From Belliella buryatensis (lineage in GTDB: Bacteria; Bacteroidota; Bacteroidia; Cytophagales; Cyclobacteriaceae): a stretch of 64,000 nt of DNA. Location: NCBI RefSeq assembly GCF_900188245.1, contig NZ_FZOK01000001.1, positions 1 through 64,000 on the forward strand, read 5' to 3'. Under the pieces are notes generated by a model. The model searched no databases. It was given only the letters and a program-made list of their open reading frames with translations, and was not told where the DNA came from. Every line of letters starts with the position of its first letter. Positions within the stretch are counted from its first letter, which is position 1. Both the position numbers and the translations under genes were made by a program. Of this stretch, positions 59,310-64,000 are shown piece by piece.

Positions 59310-59963
59310 TTATTGAAGGATCTTTCCATCTTGCATAGTCAGCATTCTATCTGCCATCTGCGCCAATTCTTGATTATGCGTAACAATGACAAAGGACTGA
59401 CCGAATTCATCTCTCAATCTAAAAAATAACTGATGTAAATCTTCCGCACTTTTAGAATCTAGATTTCCACTAGGTTCATCTGCAAAAATGATCTTAGGAT
59501 CATTGATCAATGCTCTGGCGACTGCAACTCTTTGCTGTTCTCCTCCAGATAGTTCTGAAGGCTTGTGTTCTAAGCGGCCTTCAACTCCAAGTATATTAGC
59601 CAAAGATTTAGCTTTTTCTTTCAATTGGTATTCCTGTCCCCCAGCTATCAACCCCGGAATAATAATGTTCTCTTCTGCTGTAAATTCTGGTAAGAGATTA
59701 TGAAATTGAAAAATAAAACCAATCTCTCTATTTCTGAAGGCTGCCAGTTTATCTCCTTTCAATTTGGAAATAACAGTATCTCCCACTTTGACTTCACCTT
59801 TGTCTGCATTGTCCAAAGTTCCCAAAATATGCAAAAGGGTACTTTTTCCGGCACCAGATGCCCCAACGATAGATACTACTTCACCCGACTTGATCATAAC
59901 ATCCACGCCCTTAAGCACATGGAGATCTCCATAATATTTTTCTATTCCTTTAGCTTCCAGCAT
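59310..59963 (-). CDS. ABC transporter ATPase, LolD/MacB-like
   Basis: A 217-residue ATPase of the LolD/FtsE/MacB group. Walker A is GASGAGKST, the Q-loop is FIFQFHNLLPEFTAEENI, the signature LSGGEQQRVAVARAL, Walker B KIIFADEPSGNLDS, and the switch His in VTHNQELA. The FHNLLPEFTAEEN stretch is typical of LolD, which powers lipoprotein release to the outer-membrane carrier. No permease gene is adjacent, so the partner (a LolC/E-type protein) is encoded elsewhere, and a MacB-like role cannot be excluded. Confidence 0.85.
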   Translation of the reverse strand: MLEAKGIEKYYGDLHVLKGVDVMIKSGEVVSIVGASGAGKSTLLHILGTLDNADKGEVKVGDTVISKLKGDKLAAFRNREIGFIFQFHNLLPEFTAEENIIIPGLIAGGQEYQLKEKAKSLANILGVEGRLEHKPSELSGGEQQRVAVARALINDPKIIFADEPSGNLDSKSAEDLHQLFFRLRDEFGQSFVIVTHNQELAQMADRMLTMQDGKILQ

Positions 59964-59983
59964 TGTGTAAATTGATTGAGGAT

Positions 59984-60018
59984 CAAAATTAAAACATATT
60001 CGAAGTTTCCCTCAAAAA
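59984..60018 (-). promoter_or_regulatory. Promoter of the LolD-like ATPase
   Basis: On the minus strand TTTTTG (-33, around 60013-60018), 21 bp, then TAATTTTG (59984-59991), an exact TAnnTTTG match; the start would be near 59977, 14 nt before the ATG. Confidence 0.5.
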
Positions 60019-60052
60019 TGCCACTATTTTACCAAAAAGAGGCATGGTTAAC

Positions 60053-60083
60053 TTGAAAAATCAAGACTAAGGGCTTAACTTCG
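60053..60083 (+). promoter_or_regulatory. Candidate promoter of sucC
   Basis: TTG (60053-60055), 20 bp, TAACTTCG (60076-60083; 7 of 8 to TAnnTTTG). The start would be near 60090, about 12 nt before the ATG. Confidence 0.35.
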
Positions 60084-60101
60084 GGCAAAAATTTCACAAG
60101 G

Positions 60102-61313
60102 ATGAATATACACGAATATCAAGCAAAAGAAGTTTTAAAGAGTTATGGTGTTAAGATTCAGGAAGGCATCGTAGCGGAAACCCCTGAAGCAGCACTCGAA
60201 GCGGCCAAGAAACTCAATGCAGAGACAGGCACTTCATGGTATGTGATCAAAGCACAGATCCATGCCGGTGGACGTGGAAAAGGTAAAGTTCAGGAAACTG
60301 ACTCCAATGGTGTGGTACTTGCCAAAAAATTGGAAGATGTAGCTGAAAAAGCCAAAAACATCCTTGGTGGAACATTGGTGACGCATCAAACAGGTCCTGA
60401 AGGTAAAAAAGTAAACAAAGTCTTGATAGCTGAGGATGTATATTATCCTGGTGACTCAGAGCCTAAAGAATACTACCTATCTATCCTACTTGACAGAGCA
60501 AAAGGTTGCAATGTAATCATGGCATCTACAGAAGGTGGTATGGATATCGAAGAAGTAGCTGAAAAGACTCCAGAAAAAATCATCAAGGAATGGATCGATC
60601 CGAAAATAGGGCTTCAAGGTTTTCAAGCAAGGAAAGTTGCTTTCAAACTAGGCTTGGAAGGCAATGCATTTAAAGAAATGGTGAAATTTATCACCGCCCT
60701 TTACGCAGCTTATGAAGGAACAGATTCTTCACAGTTTGAAATCAACCCTGTGCTTAAAACATCTGACAACAAGATCTTGGCGGTAGATGCGAAGGTGAAT
60801 TTGGATGATAATGCACTTTACAGACACAAGGACCTAGCTGACCTTAGAGACCTAGCTGAAGAAGATCCTTTGGAAGTAGAAGCTGGTGAATCAGGCTTGA
60901 ACTATGTAAAGCTTGACGGAAACGTAGGCTGCATGGTAAATGGAGCTGGACTAGCTATGGCTACTATGGATATGATCAAGCTTTCTGGTGGTGAACCTGC
61001 TAACTTCCTAGATGTTGGAGGCGGGGCTAACGCTACAACTGTAGAGGCTGGTTTCAGAATTATTTTAAAAGATCCAAATGTAAAAGCTATCCTTATTAAT
61101 GTATTCGGTGGTATCGTAAGATGTGACAGAATTGCTAATGGCGTAGTAGAAGCTTACAAGTCTATTGGAGATATCAGAGTTCCGATCATCGTAAGGCTAC
61201 AAGGTACAAATGCTGAAGAAGGTGCTAGAATCATCGACGAATCAGGTTTGAAAGTTTCTTCTGCAATTACTTTAAAAGAAGCAGCTGAAAAAGTAAAAGA
61301 AGCAATTGCATAA
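60102..61313 (+). CDS. sucC: Succinyl-CoA synthetase beta subunit
   Basis: A 403-residue ATP-grasp protein, the nucleotide- and succinate-binding half of the TCA-cycle enzyme. It starts [19 protein letters not shown] and has the ATP-grasp strand [36 protein letters not shown] and the CoA-ligase domain [49 protein letters not shown]. Full length. The partner sucD is not adjacent, a separated arrangement frequent in Bacteroidota. A terminator follows immediately. Confidence 0.95.
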   Translation: MNIHEYQAKEVLKSYGVKIQEGIVAETPEAALEAAKKLNAETGTSWYVIKAQIHAGGRGKGKVQETDSNGVVLAKKLEDVAEKAKNILGGTLVTHQTGPEGKKVNKVLIAEDVYYPGDSEPKEYYLSILLDRAKGCNVIMASTEGGMDIEEVAEKTPEKIIKEWIDPKIGLQGFQARKVAFKLGLEGNAFKEMVKFITALYAAYEGTDSSQFEINPVLKTSDNKILAVDAKVNLDDNALYRHKDLADLRDLAEEDPLEVEAGESGLNYVKLDGNVGCMVNGAGLAMATMDMIKLSGGEPANFLDVGGGANATTVEAGFRIILKDPNVKAILINVFGGIVRCDRIANGVVEAYKSIGDIRVPIIVRLQGTNAEEGARIIDESGLKVSSAITLKEAAEKVKEAIA

Positions 61314-61324
61314 ATTATAAACAC

Positions 61325-61354
61325 ATAAGGATTGAGTTTGCTCAATCCTTATTT
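61325..61354 (+). terminator. Terminator of sucC
   Basis: ATAAGGATTGAG (61325-61336) pairs perfectly with CTCAATCCTTAT (61341-61352) around a 4-nt loop; only three T follow, then tRNA sequence begins at 61357. Confidence 0.7.
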
Positions 61355-61356
61355 AA

Positions 61357-61430
61357 GCGCTCGTAGTTCAACTGGATAGAATATCAGATTTCGGCTCTGA
61401 GGGTTGAGGGTTCGAATCCTTCCGAGCGCA
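61357..61430 (+). tRNA. tRNA-Arg (anticodon UCG)
   Basis: A full cloverleaf: acceptor GCGCTCG/CGAGCGC with discriminator A, D-arm TTCAACTGGATAGAA, anticodon stem TCAGA/TCTGA with loop TTTCGGC (anticodon TCG), and T-arm GAGGG-TTCGAAT-CCTTC. The 3' CCA is not encoded. It reads CGA-type arginine codons. It begins 2 bp after the sucC terminator and ends 1 bp before its own. Confidence 0.92.
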
Positions 61431-61431
61431 C

Positions 61432-61472
61432 ATAATCCCACTAGTACCTGATACTAGTGGGATTATTTTTTT
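61432..61472 (+). terminator. Terminator of tRNA-Arg
   Basis: ATAATCCCACTAGTA (61432-61446) pairs perfectly with TACTAGTGGGATTAT (61452-61466), then a run of T to 61472. Confidence 0.9.
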
Positions 61473-61550
61473 ACATCCCCAGCCGAACCTAACTGACTTT
61501 TATCATATTTTAAACTAATCTATCTCACTGATAAATAAGCTATTACCGTT

Positions 61551-61558
61551 TATATTTG
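61551..61558 (+). promoter_or_regulatory. -7 box of the universal stress protein promoter
   Basis: TATATTTG exactly matches TAnnTTTG, 29 bp before the ATG at 61588; no clear -33 element is seen. Confidence 0.45.
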
Positions 61559-61587
61559 AGTAATAACCATTAAAAACCCTCAAGCAT

Positions 61588-62424
61588 ATGAAAAAGATCC
61601 TAATCCCCACTGACTTCTCAAGCTGTGCCAAAGCAGCTGAAAAATATGGTATTGCACTTGCTAAAAAGATTGATGCAGAAGTTCTTTTCATGCATATCAT
61701 TATCACTCCTATAGTATGGGCTAAACTCACACCTGAACAGGAAAACTTATTCCCTGATAAAAAAAGTGAAATCAACACTGCAAAGGCAAATCTCAAAGAG
61801 CTTATGGAAAAAGCACAAGCAATGGGTGTGATGGCAAACAAACTACTCGTTTATTCCAATGGAGCAGAAAGAATCAATAAGTATGTAGAATCAGAAAAGG
61901 TTGATTTGGTAGTGATGGGTTCACACGGAACTTATGGCTTCAAAGAGCATATGCTAGGCTCTAATACTTATTCCATGCTTAGAAGAACCAATGTACCTGT
62001 CATAGTCATTAAAGAAGGATTTGAACATAGCAGTCTAGACACCTTAGTAATCGCAACTAATTTCAGAGAAGAGACAGGTAAATCCTTTGCACAAATTGAA
62101 AACTTTGCTGAATTGCTTCAAGCAGAATTAAAGGTACTATACGTCAATACGCCTGATCATTTTGTAGAGACAAACGACATCTTAAAAATCGGACAGTTAT
62201 TTTTAGATGAATTTGCAACTTACAACCATGAAATTAATATTATAGATGCCTTCCGGGAAGAACGCGGCATAATACAGTTTACGAAAAACACTCAAGCTGA
62301 TGCAGTTGCTGTAATTACATTTGGCAAATCTGACTTACTTCAATATTTCTCACCAAGTGTCACGGAAAATTTGATCGCTATGATAGATATACCAGTGATC
62401 AGTTTGAGAAAAAATTCAATCTAA
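61588..62424 (+). CDS. Tandem universal stress protein (UspA family)
   Basis: A 278-residue cytoplasmic protein of two Usp domains. Domain 1 (1-148) opens KKILIPTDFSSCAKAAEKYG and has the ATP-binding signature MGSHGTYGFKEHMLGSNT, i.e. G-2x-G-9x-G-S. Domain 2 (about 150-278, opening LDTLVIATNFREETGKS) has lost that signature (ITFGKSDLLQYFSPSVTENL), so it probably serves for dimer packing. Such proteins respond to stress or growth arrest; the exact role is unknown. It is a single gene with its own promoter and terminator. Confidence 0.9.
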   Translation: MKKILIPTDFSSCAKAAEKYGIALAKKIDAEVLFMHIIITPIVWAKLTPEQENLFPDKKSEINTAKANLKELMEKAQAMGVMANKLLVYSNGAERINKYVESEKVDLVVMGSHGTYGFKEHMLGSNTYSMLRRTNVPVIVIKEGFEHSSLDTLVIATNFREETGKSFAQIENFAELLQAELKVLYVNTPDHFVETNDILKIGQLFLDEFATYNHEINIIDAFREERGIIQFTKNTQADAVAVITFGKSDLLQYFSPSVTENLIAMIDIPVISLRKNSI

Positions 62425-62461
62425 CTGTAATAGGCATTTTAGGTTTTGGTTTACAAAATAA

Positions 62462-62490
62462 AAAAGCAGGAGAATTTCTCCTGCTCTTTA
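62462..62490 (+). terminator. Terminator of the universal stress protein
   Basis: GCAGGAGAA/TTTCTCCTGC (62466-62484) with A-rich left and T-rich right flanks, about 40 bp after the stop. The remaining 62491-62591 shows nothing. Confidence 0.7.
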
Positions 62491-62591
62491 TATGAAAACT
62501 AAACCAACTATTATTTAACTACCACAATTGAAACAAAAATACTATATAAAAACAATATTCAAAATTTTTTACAGAAAAGGTGTATAAAAAC

Positions 62592-63491
62592 CTATTTTTT
62601 GTTATTGACCTTATACAAAATACCTAGTGCGAGCGCCTGAGAGTACTGAATACCAGGGTCCATGTCAAGATCATAGACATTGATACTAGTGAAAGTCACA
62701 TCAACAAATCGCGTGATTTTTGCAATCAGTGTCACATCCAGTCTGTGATCTATCGTTCTAAACGCTAATGTTTCATAATTTGCAAACATTTGATACCTAG
62801 ATCTAATGGAAAGATTATCCGTGATATCCTTGTTGTAAGTAGCAAAAAGCTGTAAAGCTAACCATTCTGTTCGAACGGTTTGGCCTTCAGGCACACCGTA
62901 ATTACTAGGAACATTTTGGATGATTGTAGGATCAGTCACAAAAGTAAATCTGGGTGAAAATGGCGCAATACGCAATGCAAAGTCCTTGTTAGGCTTATAC
63001 TCCATACCAATACCAGAAGTCAAAAAAGCTGGTGAAAAAAACCCAGAAATCAAAGTTCTTTGCTCATCTGGTCCAAAATCAAACCCATCAGTGAATTGGG
63101 TTAAAAAATTCAAAGACCCAAAATAAGACCAATTTTTACTGACTTTGACACCTACTTTTGAATCAAAGAAAATCCTATCATTAGATTTTCTCACTTGCTG
63201 TCCTTCATTTTTGACAATGCCGTACATCAATTCTAATTGATTATCCCAACTGAATTTGTCTTTTGCATAGTTAGCTTTTCCTGAGACAATTGATCCAAAA
63301 GCAACTGAATTAACACCACCAGCTTTCCAGTTTCCACTAAATGCGGCTTGATTAAAATTTAAACCTGCGCTAAACTCTGAATCCCAATAAGTCGTATCTT
63401 TTTTGGTTACTATATTCAAAGAGTCTATATCTTGGCCAAATGTTTGAGAAATAATAAATAAGAAGAAGCAAAATGTAAATAGATTTTTCAT
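62592..63491 (-). CDS. DUF3078 family outer-membrane-like protein
   Basis: About 299 residues; start chosen at 63491 (MKNLFTFCFFLFIISQTFGQ) to give a clean signal peptide; an ATG 36 bp upstream is in frame. The mature part is predicted beta barrel: WDSEFSAGLNFNQAAFSGNWKAGG (read as two blocks) and SIVSGKANYAKDKFSWDNQL match DUF3078, followed by many alternating strands up to ALALGILYKVNNKK. Members are thought to be outer-membrane proteins without known cargo. It is divergent from the lipoprotein at 63596. Confidence 0.85.
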   Translation of the reverse strand: MKNLFTFCFFLFIISQTFGQDIDSLNIVTKKDTTYWDSEFSAGLNFNQAAFSGNWKAGGVNSVAFGSIVSGKANYAKDKFSWDNQLELMYGIVKNEGQQVRKSNDRIFFDSKVGVKVSKNWSYFGSLNFLTQFTDGFDFGPDEQRTLISGFFSPAFLTSGIGMEYKPNKDFALRIAPFSPRFTFVTDPTIIQNVPSNYGVPEGQTVRTEWLALQLFATYNKDITDNLSIRSRYQMFANYETLAFRTIDHRLDVTLIAKITRFVDVTFTSINVYDLDMDPGIQYSQALALGILYKVNNKK

Positions 63492-63595
63492 TTGGTTATA
63501 TTTAGATAAAACATTAAAATCAAACAATTTTCAAAAATGTAAAATTTAAATACTTAATCAAAAAAATACGTTTCGATATTAAAAAACGAGTAAGT

Positions 63596-64000
63596 ATGAA
63601 GCTTCATAAAATCACCCTATTCCTAATCATATGTTGCATCAATTTTTCATGTAGTTCAATTGAACTCTTTAAAGAAAAAGTCGAACTGCGACCGTACAAA
63701 GAAAATAGGTCCTTCGTGATAGTTAATAAAGAAATCAACCTAAAAGGAGTCGAAGACGAATTGATGAATGAAAAAATCATCAATGAAATAGAAATTAAAA
63801 TGAAGGATCTAGGTCTATATTATGACCGAGATACGCCTGATGTGGTTATCAAATTCAGTTCGAATGAAGATCCACGACAAAAAGAAGTTTTTCAAAATCA
63901 GTTCCCCATGTGGGGGATGCGTGTATGGGATCCTTGGATGTATGATCCTAGATTTATGGGTAGACAGAACATGGTATCAACAAGAAATTATGAATTGATT
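63596..64000 (+). CDS. Lipoprotein, DUF4136-like, cut by the window edge
   Basis: At least 135 residues, open to the end of the window. The N-terminus MKLHKITLFLIICCINFSC gives a lipobox with Cys19. The pattern LGLYYDRDTPDVVIKF after a helix (NEIEIKMKDLG) and the later NYELI recall DUF4136 lipoproteins, though the diagnostic C-terminal part lies outside the window. A TACGTTTC box near 63567 may be its -7 element. Function unknown. Confidence 0.55.
   Translation, partial: MKLHKITLFLIICCINFSCSSIELFKEKVELRPYKENRSFVIVNKEINLKGVEDELMNEKIINEIEIKMKDLGLYYDRDTPDVVIKFSSNEDPRQKEVFQNQFPMWGMRVWDPWMYDPRFMGRQNMVSTRNYELI

Overview
The window looks like a chromosomal segment of a Bacteroidota bacterium, most likely a marine or aquatic Cytophagales member of the Cyclobacteriaceae/Algoriphagus type. 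The reasons are two SusC/SusD pairs, a type IX secretion (T9SS) C-terminal sorting domain, many short lipoproteins with an N-terminal Cys lipobox, low G+C (judged by eye), an absence of obvious Shine-Dalgarno sites, and promoters of the Bacteroidota form TTTG-N19-21-TAnnTTTG. The genus is inference.

Layout. 1-345: the end of an apparent IS21-like element abuts a 5'-truncated GH43 glycosidase remnant. 466-1632: a propeller-type lipoprotein. 1651-4713 (minus): a TPP-riboswitch-controlled thiamine salvage operon, thiM-thiE-thiD-tenA. 5059-9792: a giant T9SS-secreted nuclease/phosphatase-fold protein. 9921-13825: an acyltransferase, a GAF histidine kinase and a geranylgeranyl-reductase-like flavoprotein. 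13932-19046 (minus): a small SusC/SusD/lipoprotein locus without enzymes. 19813-22038: a membrane pyrophosphatase.

22356-51820 is a large pectin/uronate island. It holds a TRAP transporter, KDPG aldolase and KDG kinase (minus), with divergent altronate dehydratase. Next come two pectate lyases, a DUF4957/DUF5123-like lipoprotein and a SusC/SusD pair (minus). Then follow acetylesterase, polygalacturonase, pectinesterase, GH105 and DUF4861 genes (minus), and finally kduI-kduD-lacI-uxaC-uxaB (plus). Together these can take pectin to oligogalacturonides, then to galacturonate or unsaturated uronate, and then through tagaturonate/altronate or DKI/DKII to KDG, KDPG, pyruvate and glyceraldehyde-3-phosphate. 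A palindrome built on GCAATCGATTGC lies in front of three of the divergent or leading units and is the probable operator of the embedded LacI regulator.

51898-64000 is mostly housekeeping: a GreA/B-like protein, DUF2490, an NAD salvage operon (pncB-prs-pncA), two tandem paralogous lipoproteins of unknown function, an EamA transporter, a LolD-like ATPase, sucC, tRNA-Arg(UCG), a tandem universal stress protein, DUF3078 and a lipoprotein cut by the window edge.

Nothing here is a clear new defence or mobile system. The most unusual signals are non-coding: a pair of roughly 140-bp structured repeats (12526-12672 and 19313-19455), a 37-bp hairpin repeat present four times only within the pectin island, a perfect 11-bp hairpin in the leader of the first susC, and the LacI operator set. 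Function calls rest on reading motifs and lengths by eye; no database search was possible.
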